DNA from: Campylobacter concisus
GTDB taxonomy: Bacteria > Campylobacterota > Campylobacteria > Campylobacterales > Campylobacteraceae
Assembly (NCBI RefSeq): GCF_002913715.1
Contig: NZ_PPCE01000009.1
Span: forward strand, 806,001-870,000
Length of the DNA stretch: 64,000 bases
Reading direction: 5' to 3'
Part shown: one piece after another, positions 36,956-46,829 of the stretch
Position numbering within the stretch: the first letter of the stretch is position 1
Layout: each line of letters starts with the position of its first letter
The notes under the pieces: model-generated
Database searches by the model: none
What the model saw: the letters and a program-made list of their open reading frames with translations, nothing else
Told to the model about the DNA's origin: nothing
Program-made: the position numbers and the translations under genes

Positions 36956-37754
36956 TTTGTTTTAACCTTTTGTTTGAAATTTTTGCAAAGACGCTAATCT
37001 TTGTCCGTGTTTTTGTGGCGATCCTTTTGATGGCGTTTAAATTTTTAGGACTAAAAGTAAATAAAATTTCATACTCTTCGCCGCTACTAAGCTCAAATTT
37101 ACTTAGCTCTTTTGTAAATTTAGCACCCTTTTTGCTAGCCTTTAAAAGCTTGGCAAGATCAGCATTTAGCCCATCTGAGATATCCATAGCGGAGTTTATA
37201 AGATGAGCTGCCTTGTAGAAAAATTTATCTCTTAAAATAGGCTTTTTAAATCGTGAGTTTTTTGAAATTTTAGCTAGCCTCAGAAGCGAATTTAGCCCCT
37301 TTTTGCTACCTCCAAGCTCACCAGTAAAAGCCACCAGATCTCCGTATTTTGCATTTTTTCTAAGCACAGCTTTGCCATTTAGCTCGCCAATTACACTAAC
37401 GCTTATATTTAAAATTTTACTACTTATCGTGTCGCCACCGATTATCTTTACACCAAACTCCTCGCAAGCTCTGTTTATGCCACTACTTAGCTCTTTGATT
37501 TGCTGCGGCGAAAAATTCTTTGGCAAGCTAAGTCCAAGAAGCGCAAATTTTGGCCTAGCATTCATCACGATCGTATCTGAAAAATTTACGATCATCGCCT
37601 TGTAGCCGATCTCTTCAAGGCTTAGCCAGCCATGCTTAAAGTGCGAGTTTTCAGCAAAAATATCCTTGCTAAAGACCTGCTTGCCAAGCACAGCCGCATC
37701 ATCGCCAATATAAGCGTTACCAAAGCATTCAATCGTAAAATTTTCTTTATCCAT
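36933..37754 (-). CDS. thiL: Thiamine-monophosphate kinase
   Basis: Phosphorylates thiamine monophosphate to the active coenzyme. 273 residues, shorter than E. coli ThiL (325). Marks: IGDDAAVLG near residue 16, [20 protein letters not shown] (the metal-binding DxxxM-type region), [22 protein letters not shown] and a C-terminal [14 protein letters not shown]. The C-terminus is Lys/Arg-rich. No other thi genes nearby. Confidence 0.9.
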   Translation of the reverse strand: MDKENFTIECFGNAYIGDDAAVLGKQVFSKDIFAENSHFKHGWLSLEEIGYKAMIVNFSDTIVMNARPKFALLGLSLPKNFSPQQIKELSSGINRACEEFGVKIIGGDTISSKILNISVSVIGELNGKAVLRKNAKYGDLVAFTGELGGSKKGLNSLLRLAKISKNSRFKKPILRDKFFYKAAHLINSAMDISDGLNADLAKLLKASKKGAKFTKELSKFELSSGEEYEILFTFSPKNLNAIKRIATKTRTKISVFAKISNKRLKQNARNHHF

Positions 37755-37815
37755 CGGGCCATTATAATGAAACTCCTTTTAATTTTAGGATAAAATAAGC
37801 CAAAAAAGGAGCCAA

Positions 37816-38829
37816 ATGCAAAAAATAGAAATTTTTAGATTTAATGCAAAAAAGGATATTTTGTCGTATTTTAAACCATATTTTTTAGAAATTTTAGATT
37901 ACGCAAACCTTGACGAGCTATTTTTGCATGTTAAAAAAATTGATCCCTATTTTCAGCCAACAACTGGCTTTGTGAAAGTAAATGATGTCGTAGTAAGCAC
38001 TACTGAACCATTAGTAAATTTATATGAGAAATTTGCAGGCGAGCTTGTGATTTCGCCACTTGATGAAAAAAGAGCGGTTTTAGATCTTGAGATAAATGAT
38101 GACGACTTTTGGGAGAAATTTAAGCCATTTGATAAATTTTGCAATCAAGCAGACAAAGAATTTTATGCAAGCTTAAAGCCATATTTTTATGCTGATTTTG
38201 TGAGAGAATACGAGCCAAATTTTATAGGTGCAGCGGCCATCATACTGGCTCATCATCTTTATAAAAAAGAAAAAAATGATGAGATCATGAGGCTTATCAA
38301 CAATGAAAATGGTATTTTGATAGCTTGTAAGATTGATGATTTTATCTTTGGTGGAAGCGAAATTTATACCGAAGCGATTAGGTTTTTTAAAGAAATTTTA
38401 GGGATAAAAGAGGATGAAATCTCAAAAAATGAGCTTGAAAAAATAAAGAGCTTGGATAAATTTAAAGAGTTCAAAATAGCCGTAAGCGATAAAATCTCTG
38501 AAAATTTAGATAAATTTAGAGCAAATTTTATAAATCTAAACAATAAATTTCCTTGTGGATTTGAGCTTTTAAAAGTAAACGAAAAGCTTGCATTTGCACT
38601 TGCAAGCAAGACCATCTTTAATGCGTTTGATAGCGGAGCTGATTTTTTACTAGCTAGCAATGATGCTGAGTTTTATATGTTTGATACGCTTTCAAAAAAG
38701 CTTGAAAAATTTGCAAACAGAAGTTTGCAGGATTTTTATATTTTAAGAGTTAGCGAACTGATCGAGCTTGAAAATGGCAAAATTCCAGCAAGCCTAAAAG
38801 AGCATACGCTAAAAGTAAATCTAGTCTAA
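37816..38829 (+). CDS. Conserved epsilonproteobacterial protein of unknown function (DUF5644-like)
   Basis: 337 residues, divergent from thiL, with AAAAGGAG before its ATG. The N-terminal 100 residues (IEIFRFNAKKDILSYFKPYF; DPYFQPTTGFVKVNDVVVS) look like a beta-grasp fold of the succinate dehydrogenase/ferredoxin type but without the cluster cysteines. The centre contains KPYFYADFVREYEPNFIGAAAIILAHHLYK, then a domain around LINNENGILIACKID. I believe that this matches the DUF5644 family; the function is unknown. It stands as a single gene. Confidence 0.7.
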   Translation: MQKIEIFRFNAKKDILSYFKPYFLEILDYANLDELFLHVKKIDPYFQPTTGFVKVNDVVVSTTEPLVNLYEKFAGELVISPLDEKRAVLDLEINDDDFWEKFKPFDKFCNQADKEFYASLKPYFYADFVREYEPNFIGAAAIILAHHLYKKEKNDEIMRLINNENGILIACKIDDFIFGGSEIYTEAIRFFKEILGIKEDEISKNELEKIKSLDKFKEFKIAVSDKISENLDKFRANFINLNNKFPCGFELLKVNEKLAFALASKTIFNAFDSGADFLLASNDAEFYMFDTLSKKLEKFANRSLQDFYILRVSELIELENGKIPASLKEHTLKVNLV

Positions 38830-38840
38830 AACTAGAGAAT

Positions 38841-39281
38841 TTATTTTTGCAAAGTCGCATTTTGCTCGCTTAGGGCTTCTTCTTTTTCGTCTTCTTGCCT
38901 TATCTCATCGTACCTTGCTTTGGCATTTTCATAAACACCAGCTGGTAGGCTTATGTTTAAATCATCCCTTAAGCTCATCACATCATCACAAGCATTTTGG
39001 TAGCCAAGGTCGCAGCTTTTCATATAATAACTCACGCCAAGCTCGATATTTGAGTGCTTTTTTAGATCACTATCCATTTGCTCATTTATCTCTTCATTTA
39101 CAAACATATCGCCCAAAGCCTCGCACGAAAGCACATCTTTTTGCTCACAGCCATCATAGAAAATTTCATACGCAGCTACGTAATCTCCAGCATTTAGCGC
39201 CTCAATACCTCTATCATAATCATCGATGTCAAAGCCAAATGCCAAATTTAAAGCTAGGATTAAAAAAACTATCTTTTTCAT
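38841..39281 (-). CDS. Small exported Sel1-like repeat protein
   Basis: 146 residues with a signal peptide (KKIVFLILALNLAFGFD). Two Sel1-like/TPR units with spaced cysteine pairs: YEIFYDGCEQKDVLSCEALGDMF and SYYMKSCDLGYQNACDDVM. Cysteine spacing as in the Helicobacter cysteine-rich protein family suggests disulfide-held periplasmic repeats. It overlaps the murF start region by 4 nt at its 5' end and probably belongs to the murF operon. Confidence 0.75.
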   Translation of the reverse strand: MKKIVFLILALNLAFGFDIDDYDRGIEALNAGDYVAAYEIFYDGCEQKDVLSCEALGDMFVNEEINEQMDSDLKKHSNIELGVSYYMKSCDLGYQNACDDVMSLRDDLNISLPAGVYENAKARYDEIRQEDEKEEALSEQNATLQK

Positions 39282-40702
39282 ATAAAGCTCGGTGCATCAT
39301 TTGAAAATAGTATGAGATCGCCAGCACGCGTATTTTGAGCTAGAATTTCTTGCATTTTATTTTTATCCTTTAAGATGATGACCTTTGGCTTTATGATGTG
39401 CTTTAGTAAAACTTCGGCGTTTAGTGAGCTTGTGATGATAACAAGGTCAAAAATTTCATTTATCACCTTGGCTAAATTTGCATTTTGCTCCGCATCGCTC
39501 TCAACGATACCAGGCGTTAGCAGCACTTTTCTGCCAGCGTAGGTGCTTACAAGCTCGTAGCTTGCGCTCATGCCTAAAAAATTTCCATTAAAACTATCAT
39601 CAATTATCAGCTTACCGCCAGCTTCGATCTTGCTTAGGCGGTGCTCTACGTTTTTCATCTTAGATAGCGCTCTATCTACCACCTCATCGCTCATTTTTAG
39701 GTATTTCGCGACCTTAATGCAAACGGCTAAATTTGTAGCGTTAAATTTGCCAAGTAGCGGTGAAGCGTAGTTTTTGCCATCAAGCATAAATGAAATTCCA
39801 TCTAAATTTGCATTTATATCTTTTAGGCTCTCATCGTAAATTTCTAAATTTTGGCTTGGCTCTTTTTTTGTCGAGCTATGTAAAAATGCCATTTGCAAAC
39901 GGTTGCTTTGAAGTGCTTCAAGCTTGGTAGAGCGGATATTATCAAGTGTTTTAAAATACTCAATGTGTTGCGCGCCGATCTCGCCAACGATGACGATTTG
40001 CGGGTTTAGAAATTTTGTGATCTCTAGGATGTCGCCCTTTAGCCTAGCGCCTGCTTCTGCGATGTAAATTTGCGTTTGCTCGTTTAAGTTTTCATTGATA
40101 TCTTTGATGATACCAGCCATTGTATTTACGCTGCGAGGCGTCTTGTAGCAGACGAAGCTATCTTTTAAAATTTCAAATAAGAAATTTTTGATACTCGTTT
40201 TGCCGTAGCTTGCTGTGATTAGGATGATCTTTAACTCTTTATTTGCACCCAGTTTTTTAAGCGCCTTGTTTTTAAAGCCTTTAAATTTTATCTTTTCTAA
40301 AATTTCACTAAAAAATAGGCTCACAACCAAGACAAAAAGTGGCATAGGAGCCAAAAACGCCTTGTGAATGATGAAATTTAGAGCGTAGTTTAGGATGATA
40401 GCGCAAGCAAGGATCACAAAAAAGTGCTTGATCCTGGCGGTAAAGACTAGCTTTTTATCAAGTTTTTTGTGCCAAAGATAAAGAGCTGGCAAAAGAGCAA
40501 AGTAAAAATAGATAAAAAACCACTTGCCAGTCGTATAAAATAGCACCAACGGCACAATAAAGAAAAAGACGTGCCAAGCGGGCTTTGTGAAGTGAAAGAG
40601 CACGCGCTCAGGCCTATATGAAAACCACTGAAAGCAAGTAATCACATAAAAAGCGAGCGCAAAGATAAATAAAACTGTGCTTATGCTTAAAAATATACTC
40701 AT
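39278..40702 (-). CDS. murF: UDP-N-acetylmuramoyl-tripeptide--D-alanyl-D-alanine ligase (membrane-bound form)
   Basis: Adds D-Ala-D-Ala to UDP-MurNAc-tripeptide, the last cytoplasmic step of the precursor. 474 residues. The first 125 are four to five hydrophobic segments, an N-terminal membrane part found in campylobacters. The ATP-binding motif is ITASYGKTSIKNFLFEIL (about 172), and EAGARLKGDILEITKFLNP, LIIDDSFNGNFLGMSASYE and the central-domain LLGKFNATNLAVCIKVA match MurF. It works with ddl three genes upstream. Overlaps the hydrolase gene by 4 nt. Confidence 0.9.
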   Translation of the reverse strand: MSIFLSISTVLFIFALAFYVITCFQWFSYRPERVLFHFTKPAWHVFFFIVPLVLFYTTGKWFFIYFYFALLPALYLWHKKLDKKLVFTARIKHFFVILACAIILNYALNFIIHKAFLAPMPLFVLVVSLFFSEILEKIKFKGFKNKALKKLGANKELKIILITASYGKTSIKNFLFEILKDSFVCYKTPRSVNTMAGIIKDINENLNEQTQIYIAEAGARLKGDILEITKFLNPQIVIVGEIGAQHIEYFKTLDNIRSTKLEALQSNRLQMAFLHSSTKKEPSQNLEIYDESLKDINANLDGISFMLDGKNYASPLLGKFNATNLAVCIKVAKYLKMSDEVVDRALSKMKNVEHRLSKIEAGGKLIIDDSFNGNFLGMSASYELVSTYAGRKVLLTPGIVESDAEQNANLAKVINEIFDLVIITSSLNAEVLLKHIIKPKVIILKDKNKMQEILAQNTRAGDLILFSNDAPSFI

Positions 40703-41484
40703 CTTATCTCCTCGATACCGCTCTCATCGTCATCTAGCACAATATTTCTAGCCTCATCTAGCTCAAATTTTAGCCCTTTTTCTATCTCTTCGCTTATAAA
40801 TTTAGCGTGAAGTAAAAAGAAAAAATGATCACCATTAAGCGGAAAAAATGAACTATTTTTTATGAGCTTATGTATGCTCTCTCCGCTTGTTATAGGCGTT
40901 GCCTTGTCGTTTTCTCCCCAAAATATTAAAGCCTTACCACTAAAGCTGACAAAATGCTTCGTAAAATCCTCATCAACGACGTTTTTTAGGGTTTCATACA
41001 TCACTCTACTCATACCGCTCACATCTTTTGTGGCAAAGAGTTTATAAAATTTTCCAAAGCCAAATATCTTTAAAATTTTAAAAATTGCTATCTTTGCTCG
41101 CACGATAAATGGCTTTTTGACAACTATGCCAGCTGAGCTTAAAAGCACAAGATACGGTGGCTTTAGAAGCGTTGCGACCTTGCCACCAAAGCTATGACTT
41201 ACGATGATATCTGGCTTTATGCCAAGCTCACCACAGAAATTTTCAACGATTTTTGCGTAATCACTTGTTTTTAACGGATCAATAATGGAGCTTTTACCAA
41301 AGCCTGGCATATCGATATAAACATGGCACAGCTCGCTCAAATATGAGCCAAAAGCCTTTTTCATTATCTCTTTATTAGCGCCCCAGCCGTGCAAGAAAAG
41401 CACTATTTTTTTGCATTTTGTATTTACAATCTCGTAGTTTATTTCAAACTCGTCTGAGCCGTATTTTACCGCCCTACTCGCCAT
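40699..41484 (-). CDS. Alpha/beta-hydrolase
   Basis: 261 residues of the alpha/beta-hydrolase fold: the oxyanion motif VLFLHGWGANKEIMKK (about 33), the nucleophile elbow IVSHSFGGKVATL and the catalytic His near the end in LNGDHFFFLL. I set the start at the ATG at 41484 (GAGAGAAC before it), not 12 codons upstream inside the Phd-like gene. It sits in a cell-wall operon; a role in peptidoglycan or lipid metabolism is possible but not shown. Overlaps the Phd-like gene by 11 nt. Confidence 0.82.
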   Translation of the reverse strand: MASRAVKYGSDEFEINYEIVNTKCKKIVLFLHGWGANKEIMKKAFGSYLSELCHVYIDMPGFGKSSIIDPLKTSDYAKIVENFCGELGIKPDIIVSHSFGGKVATLLKPPYLVLLSSAGIVVKKPFIVRAKIAIFKILKIFGFGKFYKLFATKDVSGMSRVMYETLKNVVDEDFTKHFVSFSGKALIFWGENDKATPITSGESIHKLIKNSSFFPLNGDHFFFLLHAKFISEEIEKGLKFELDEARNIVLDDDESGIEEIR

Positions 41485-41704
41485 CGTTCTCTCTTTTTTT
41501 CGCAGTATAAATGCTCTCAAGCACGCTCACTGCTTCGCAAAGGCGCTCATACTCTTCCATATTTAAAAGCACTGCTTCAAATTTATTATTTTTTACAATA
41601 ACCGCTCTTTTTAATTCATTAGCTCCCACACGAGAGAGCACTGAACTAAAATTTCTAACCACTTCAGTTGCTGTATAAATTTCATCTTTTGTAAAAGTTA
41701 CCAT
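41474..41704 (-). CDS. Phd/YefM-like antitoxin without visible toxin
   Basis: 76 residues. The beginning (YTATEVVRNFSSVLSRV) and the following VIVKNNKFEAVLLNMEEYERL match the DNA-binding N-terminal fold of Phd/YefM antitoxins; AVIVKNNKF occurs at the conserved beta-strand. No toxin (Doc, YoeB, RelE) lies next to it; the partners are an alpha/beta-hydrolase and ddl. I remember the same arrangement in C. jejuni, so it may be a conserved regulator and not an active toxin-antitoxin pair. Confidence 0.75.
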   Translation of the reverse strand: MVTFTKDEIYTATEVVRNFSSVLSRVGANELKRAVIVKNNKFEAVLLNMEEYERLCEAVSVLESIYTAKKRENDGE

Positions 41705-41768
41705 TGTCGCTCTTTGTGTAAAATTTTACGTAAAATATCACAAACTACTTTATAATCTACTAAATGGC

Positions 41769-42809
41769 CTAAATTTTTCCGCGACCTTTTACTGAAGTGA
41801 TCGAGTTTATAAAGCTATAATCAATCTTTATATTACGCTCTCTTGGAAGTGAGTTTGCAAGAGCATTTAAAGTGCTCTCAAAATCCTCAAATAGATAGTT
41901 TGCAAGACTTCCTGGATTTGGATTTATCTCATTTAGATAGACCTCATCATCTATCACAAAAAAGTCACATCTAATGATCGCTCCGTCAAATCCACAATCA
42001 TAAATTTTTGAAAAGTTAAATTTAAGCTTTTGTTTTAGCTCCTCAGAAATTTCAGCCTCTTTGACTTTGTTTTCATTTGAAAAGCTAAGATATTTTTGCT
42101 CGTAGTCAAGAAATTCTTTCTTTTTTGGCTCTTCGATGATAGAAATTTTTATCTTTCCATCTATCTTACAGCCTGCTAGATTGTACTCTTTTACACCTTT
42201 TATAAAAGGCTCTACAAGCACATCCTTATCAAACTCAAATGCTACGTCTTTTGCATAAGCTAGCTCGCTGGCGTCATGCACTATATTTACGCCGATACTA
42301 CTTCCAAGTCTTGCTGGCTTTAAGATAATAGGATAGTGAAATTTTGGCTCACTTTGACGAGTTAGCATCTCATAGTCAAGCGCCTTTACGCCAGCTTTTT
42401 GCGCTAGAAATTTAGTAAGCTCTTTGTTGTAGCTAAGCGCACTTACTTCAAGCCTTGGACCTATATATTTTATACCGTAAAAGTCAAAAAGCGCTGCTAT
42501 CTTGCCATCTTCGCCGTCCATGCCATGGATCAAATTTATAATGACGTCGCACTCTACTTTTTTATCGCCAAAAAGAGAGTGTATGAAAAATCCGCCTTTA
42601 GACAAAATGAGCTTTTTTGAATTTTTGTATTTACCAGAGCTAAAGAAATTTGCTCTCATATCTTTCTCTTCGATAAGATAAAAATCTCTATTTGCATCGC
42701 AAAATATAAATTTTAGCTCTTGCTTTAGGACATTTTTTAAAACTATCGCACTAACTATGCTTATCTCATGTTCATAGCTCTTTGCTCCAAATATCACACC
42801 TAAATTCAT
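41769..42809 (-). CDS. ddl: D-alanine--D-alanine ligase
   Basis: ATP-grasp enzyme that makes the D-Ala-D-Ala dipeptide used by MurF. 346 residues. Marks: [19 protein letters not shown] at the N-terminus, [44 protein letters not shown], and [30 protein letters not shown] near the end (metal-binding). It lies between ruvA and the Phd-like gene in the same operon. Confidence 0.96.
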   Translation of the reverse strand: MNLGVIFGAKSYEHEISIVSAIVLKNVLKQELKFIFCDANRDFYLIEEKDMRANFFSSGKYKNSKKLILSKGGFFIHSLFGDKKVECDVIINLIHGMDGEDGKIAALFDFYGIKYIGPRLEVSALSYNKELTKFLAQKAGVKALDYEMLTRQSEPKFHYPIILKPARLGSSIGVNIVHDASELAYAKDVAFEFDKDVLVEPFIKGVKEYNLAGCKIDGKIKISIIEEPKKKEFLDYEQKYLSFSNENKVKEAEISEELKQKLKFNFSKIYDCGFDGAIIRCDFFVIDDEVYLNEINPNPGSLANYLFEDFESTLNALANSLPRERNIKIDYSFINSITSVKGRGKI

Positions 42810-42819
42810 CTTTTTATCC

Positions 42820-43377
42820 TTATCCTAATTTCTTTAATGCTTCTTTTATAAGATCACTTGTATTTTCACTCTTGCACTCAGGCAAAATTTTCACTATCTT
42901 CTCACGCTTAAAGCCAAGCGCTTCAAGTGCTAAAAGTGCCTCATTTTGGTAGCTTGGCACACTCTCGTCACTTATTAGCTTTGCGTCGCTTAGCTCAGCT
43001 ATGATGCGTCTAGCTGTCTTTGGTCCGATACCTGGCACGCTTTTAAAGGTGTCTGCGTCGCCGCTTATTATGGCATTTGTAAATGCCTGTGAGCTAAGAC
43101 TTGAGCAAACCGCCATCGCTGTGCTAGCGCCGATGCCATTTAGCTTTATAAGCATCTCAAACATCTTTTGCTCATTTGCATCCAAAAAGCCATAGAGTAA
43201 ATTTGCGTCCTCTCTTATGATCTGCGTTATGGCAAGCTCGACCTTTTCGCCCTTGCTAAGCTTGGCTGAGCAAAAAAGCGAGATGAAAATCCCATAGCTT
43301 ACGCCGCTATTTGTCTTAAGTATCACAAATGCGGGATCTTTTTTGCTGACGATACCTTCTATCGCTTTTATCATCAT
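42820..43377 (-). CDS. ruvA: Holliday junction DNA helicase subunit
   Basis: Tetrameric junction-binding partner of the RuvB motor. 185 residues with the N-terminal OB fold ([19 protein letters not shown]), helix-hairpin-helix motifs [18 protein letters not shown]-type ([17 protein letters not shown]) and [19 protein letters not shown], and the C-terminal three-helix domain ([17 protein letters not shown]). Two consecutive ATG codons; the second may be used. ruvB and ruvC are elsewhere. Confidence 0.96.
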   Translation of the reverse strand: MMIKAIEGIVSKKDPAFVILKTNSGVSYGIFISLFCSAKLSKGEKVELAITQIIREDANLLYGFLDANEQKMFEMLIKLNGIGASTAMAVCSSLSSQAFTNAIISGDADTFKSVPGIGPKTARRIIAELSDAKLISDESVPSYQNEALLALEALGFKREKIVKILPECKSENTSDLIKEALKKLG

Positions 43378-43391
43378 TTAACCTTTTATTC

Positions 43392-45305
43392 TTAAAAATT
43401 TGTATCTGTGTAGTCTTCTAATTTATTTGACTTTTTGATCTTATACTCAGCCTCATCACCATCACCGATCTTCTCTAAAGTGATAGCATGAGCGGTTTCA
43501 TTTTGCTTTGAGATATAAGTGACATTTTGTGGAGGATCAACAATAACAAATCTAATCTCATTTAGTTCAACCCAGTTGCCTCTATTTATCACTTTTGCAG
43601 AAAATATTCCATTTTGCATGATCTCAAGCTCATCTTTTAGAGTAGCTAGCAACTCTTTTTTATCTTTAAAAATTTTTAGCAAAGTGTTGTATTCATTGAC
43701 TAGACCTTGATACTCTTTTAGCTTTTTCATAAAGGTAACTGGTGGTATCACTTTAGCTTTTGAGAGCTCTTCTACCTTTGCTTTTATGGTATAAATAGAG
43801 TCTTTATTTTCATTTATGACATTTTTCTTTGTTTCAATATTTTTTAGAAGCGAAGCAAGCTCTGCTTTTGTATATTCGATCTTATTTAATTGCTCTTGCG
43901 TAGCCTCAGCACTTTCAGGCATTTTGCTAGTATCGATTATAAATTTATTATCAGTGCCTCTTAGATATCTTACGTCTATTAAGTGTGAAGCTGTGATAGT
44001 GCAATTTGAGCCAAGCGTGTTTATTTGGATATTTTGAGCGGTTATAGAGCCACCAACGACGCTATTTATCTTAACTCTTTTTGCTACGACATTTCCGCCT
44101 TCTAGCCTATCTATCTCGACATTTTCAGCTTCAACCTTACCGATGTGGATAGAAATTTTTGCATTCTTTGCATAAATTTTAGCCTTTTGGTGTGTTTGAC
44201 CGCCGATTATTACTTCATTTGCTTTAACCATCGCATTTGCGCCGACATTTCCTTTAACCTCGATCTCGTCAGCTTCCACGATGATGCCAGTGCCGATGGC
44301 GTCTTTTATAGTATCAGTTTCCCTAACCACCAAAGTCACATTTGTATCAGTGCCTGCTTGAATAGAGCCAGTTGTTTTAAAATTTGCTTCATTTATCTCT
44401 ATACGCTCTTCAATGTCAAATGAGCCATTTTTCTCAACTACATATCCTGATTTTTTAGCGACGTATATTATGCTATCGTCATTTTCTACTCTCTCTATAT
44501 TTTCGCTTATACTTATCTCTTTGCCAGTATCTTCTTTTGGCTTTTCTACTGCTAATAATTTACCTCTCGCATCACGGCCATTTTGCCCTTCGTGAGACTT
44601 TTTCTCTTCCATTATCACTTCATCTTGTGCTACACCAAAAACAAAACCTCTATCAGCGTAATCAATCTTATCTTCCTCTTTTATCGCATCAAGTTTATCT
44701 TTGTAGTAGTAAAGTATCTTTGCATCGGTAGCTTTTTTTGGATTTATACCTTGTGTTATGTTTAGTATGTAGTCTTTATCAAGTTCGCCCTTTACATGCA
44801 CAACTGAGGCGATTTGTTTTAACTCATCTTTTAGTTTGCCGATCCTTATACCTATTAAAATTTGAGCTTTCATAAGCTGTTTGGCGATGTATTCAAAAAG
44901 TTTATCTTCGTAATGCTGTTCGTATTCACAATCTTTTGTGGCTTTTACCTTTGCGACTACTTTTGTAACTGTTGAATTTACACCGATTTCTATCTTTGGA
45001 AGCTTTGGCACAGCATTTAGCCTAACATCAAAAAATTCCACATCATAGACCTGCTCGATCTCTAGTGTCTCGTCAAGATAAAAAGCATTATCATCAAAAA
45101 AGTCTAAATTTTCTTCAGGGACAAAAACTGGCTCTTCATTATCTTTATTTTTATAATAAGTCAAAATATCTAAAATTTTAAAATCTATAAATTCTACCGG
45201 TACGCTGTGTTGCTTGCTTAATTCTTTAAGCGATATATAAGGTGTTGAAGTTTGAATTTGCGTTGGCGGTAAAAATCTCTCGTTTTCTTGCACGTTCTCG
45301 CTCAA
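43392..45305 (-). CDS. FapA/DUF342 family protein
   Basis: 637 residues. The centre (about 285-460) is a right-handed beta-helix-like run of short repeats, for example GIIVEADEIEVKGNVGANAMVKANEVIIGGQ and AENVEIDRLEGGNVVAKRV, which defines the DUF342 polymer-forming-like fold. A predicted coiled coil follows (about 475-580: LNKIEYTKAELASLLKNIETK). No enzyme motif. The family is linked elsewhere to envelope or flagellar-number functions, but the role here is not known. First gene of the minus-strand run, divergent from murJ. Confidence 0.85.
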   Translation of the reverse strand: MSENVQENERFLPPTQIQTSTPYISLKELSKQHSVPVEFIDFKILDILTYYKNKDNEEPVFVPEENLDFFDDNAFYLDETLEIEQVYDVEFFDVRLNAVPKLPKIEIGVNSTVTKVVAKVKATKDCEYEQHYEDKLFEYIAKQLMKAQILIGIRIGKLKDELKQIASVVHVKGELDKDYILNITQGINPKKATDAKILYYYKDKLDAIKEEDKIDYADRGFVFGVAQDEVIMEEKKSHEGQNGRDARGKLLAVEKPKEDTGKEISISENIERVENDDSIIYVAKKSGYVVEKNGSFDIEERIEINEANFKTTGSIQAGTDTNVTLVVRETDTIKDAIGTGIIVEADEIEVKGNVGANAMVKANEVIIGGQTHQKAKIYAKNAKISIHIGKVEAENVEIDRLEGGNVVAKRVKINSVVGGSITAQNIQINTLGSNCTITASHLIDVRYLRGTDNKFIIDTSKMPESAEATQEQLNKIEYTKAELASLLKNIETKKNVINENKDSIYTIKAKVEELSKAKVIPPVTFMKKLKEYQGLVNEYNTLLKIFKDKKELLATLKDELEIMQNGIFSAKVINRGNWVELNEIRFVIVDPPQNVTYISKQNETAHAITLEKIGDGDEAEYKIKKSNKLEDYTDTNF

Positions 45306-45428
45306 AATTGATCCATTTCACATAAAATTTGGCTCTTATTATCGCCAAAATTTTATTAAATTTGGGTTATGTAAGCTTTAAAGCATCTTTTGTTACTATT
45401 GCGTTTTCAAATTTAATTTAGGTGAGCG

Positions 45429-46829
45429 ATGTTTATAAAAGGTTTTTTTTCAAACTCAGTTGGCATTATGGTTTCAAGAATTCTTGGACTTATAAGAGAC
45501 CTTTTAACAGCTTCCATCCTTGGAGCTGGCATATTTAGCGATCTTTTTTTTATCGCTTTTAAAATACCAAATTTATTTCGCCGTATCTTTGGAGAAGGTG
45601 CCTTTACACAGGCATTTTTGCCAAATTTTGCAAATAGCAAGAAAAAAGCGATCTTTCAGGCTGAAATTTTCATCAAATTTCTACTTTTTATAGGCGTTTT
45701 GACGCTTCTTGTAAATTTATTTACGCCTTATTTTATAAAGATCATCGCAAGCGGCTTGAGCGAGCAAAATATAACCGATGCAGTGCCACTTGTGCGTATA
45801 AATTTCTACTATCTAGCCCTTGTTTATATCGTCACTTTCATGGGTGCGCTGCTTCAGTACAAAGGGCACTTTGCAACGACTGCGTTTTCTACTGCGCTAC
45901 TAAATTTAGCCATGATCGCTTCGCTACTTTTGGCTCGTGGCAAGAGTGAGAGCGTGGTCGCACTTTATCTTAGTTTTGGTGTCGTTGCAGGCGGCATCTT
46001 GCAAGTTTTGGTGCATCTAATTGCTATGAAATTTAACGCCTTAAATAAAATTTTTTGGGGCGGTCTAAGCGGATATTTTAAAGGCAAGAAAGCTAGTAGC
46101 AAAGGTTTTTTTGTAAATTTTTACCACGGCTTACTTGGCTCAAGTGCGATGCAAATAAGCGCATTTATGGACACTTGGCTAGCTAGCTTTTTGGTAAGTG
46201 GCTCGATAAGCTACCTTTTTTATGCAAATAGAATTTTTCAGCTTCCGCTTGCTATCTTTGCGATCGCACTCTCTCAAGCACTTTTTCCAAAGATCACCAG
46301 ACTTTTAAAGCAAAAAGACGAGGCAAACGCCCTAGTTTGGACGAAAAAGAGCTTTTACCTGCTCCTTTGCGCCCTGCTAGCAGCCACGATCACAGGCGTA
46401 GTAATGAGCGAGTTTATCATCTGGCTCTTATTTGAGAGAGGAAATTTCGTAAGGGCAAATACCATTGAGTGCGCCAAGGTGCTAAGTGCCTATTTGGTAG
46501 GGCTTACGCCATTTGGCCTAGCTAAAATTTTCTCACTTTGGCTTTATGCAAATATGAAGCAAAAAGAGGCGGCCAAAATTTCTATCATCTGCCTTGTGAT
46601 AAATTTGATCCTAGCTGTCATTTTGATGCAGAAATTTGGAGCTGCTGGCCTTGCATTTGCAAGCTCGCTTGGAGGATTTTTACAGCTTATTTTATACATT
46701 AGAGCCTTTGGAGCTAAGCGATTTTTAGCTATAATCGAGCCTAAATTTATAGCCGCTATCGCACTTTTTGCGGTTTTACTCTATTTTGGTTTAACATTTT
46801 TAAAGGATATATTTAATGCGGATTTTTGA
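45429..46829 (+). CDS. murJ: Lipid II flippase
   Basis: Flips lipid II to the outer face of the inner membrane. 466 residues, about 14 membrane helices. N-terminal [22 protein letters not shown]-type sequence ([20 protein letters not shown]) is the MurJ signature, with [20 protein letters not shown] close behind; the essential arginines lie in these two motifs. Divergent from fapA. Its end overlaps the cysS start by 14 nt. Confidence 0.95.
   Translation: MFIKGFFSNSVGIMVSRILGLIRDLLTASILGAGIFSDLFFIAFKIPNLFRRIFGEGAFTQAFLPNFANSKKKAIFQAEIFIKFLLFIGVLTLLVNLFTPYFIKIIASGLSEQNITDAVPLVRINFYYLALVYIVTFMGALLQYKGHFATTAFSTALLNLAMIASLLLARGKSESVVALYLSFGVVAGGILQVLVHLIAMKFNALNKIFWGGLSGYFKGKKASSKGFFVNFYHGLLGSSAMQISAFMDTWLASFLVSGSISYLFYANRIFQLPLAIFAIALSQALFPKITRLLKQKDEANALVWTKKSFYLLLCALLAATITGVVMSEFIIWLLFERGNFVRANTIECAKVLSAYLVGLTPFGLAKIFSLWLYANMKQKEAAKISIICLVINLILAVILMQKFGAAGLAFASSLGGFLQLILYIRAFGAKRFLAIIEPKFIAAIALFAVLLYFGLTFLKDIFNADF

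Noticed and set aside
41474-41520. Alpha/beta-hydrolase starting at 41520
   Set aside because: This would overlap the Phd-like gene by 47 nt and lacks a ribosome site; the ATG at 41484 has GAGAGAAC before it.
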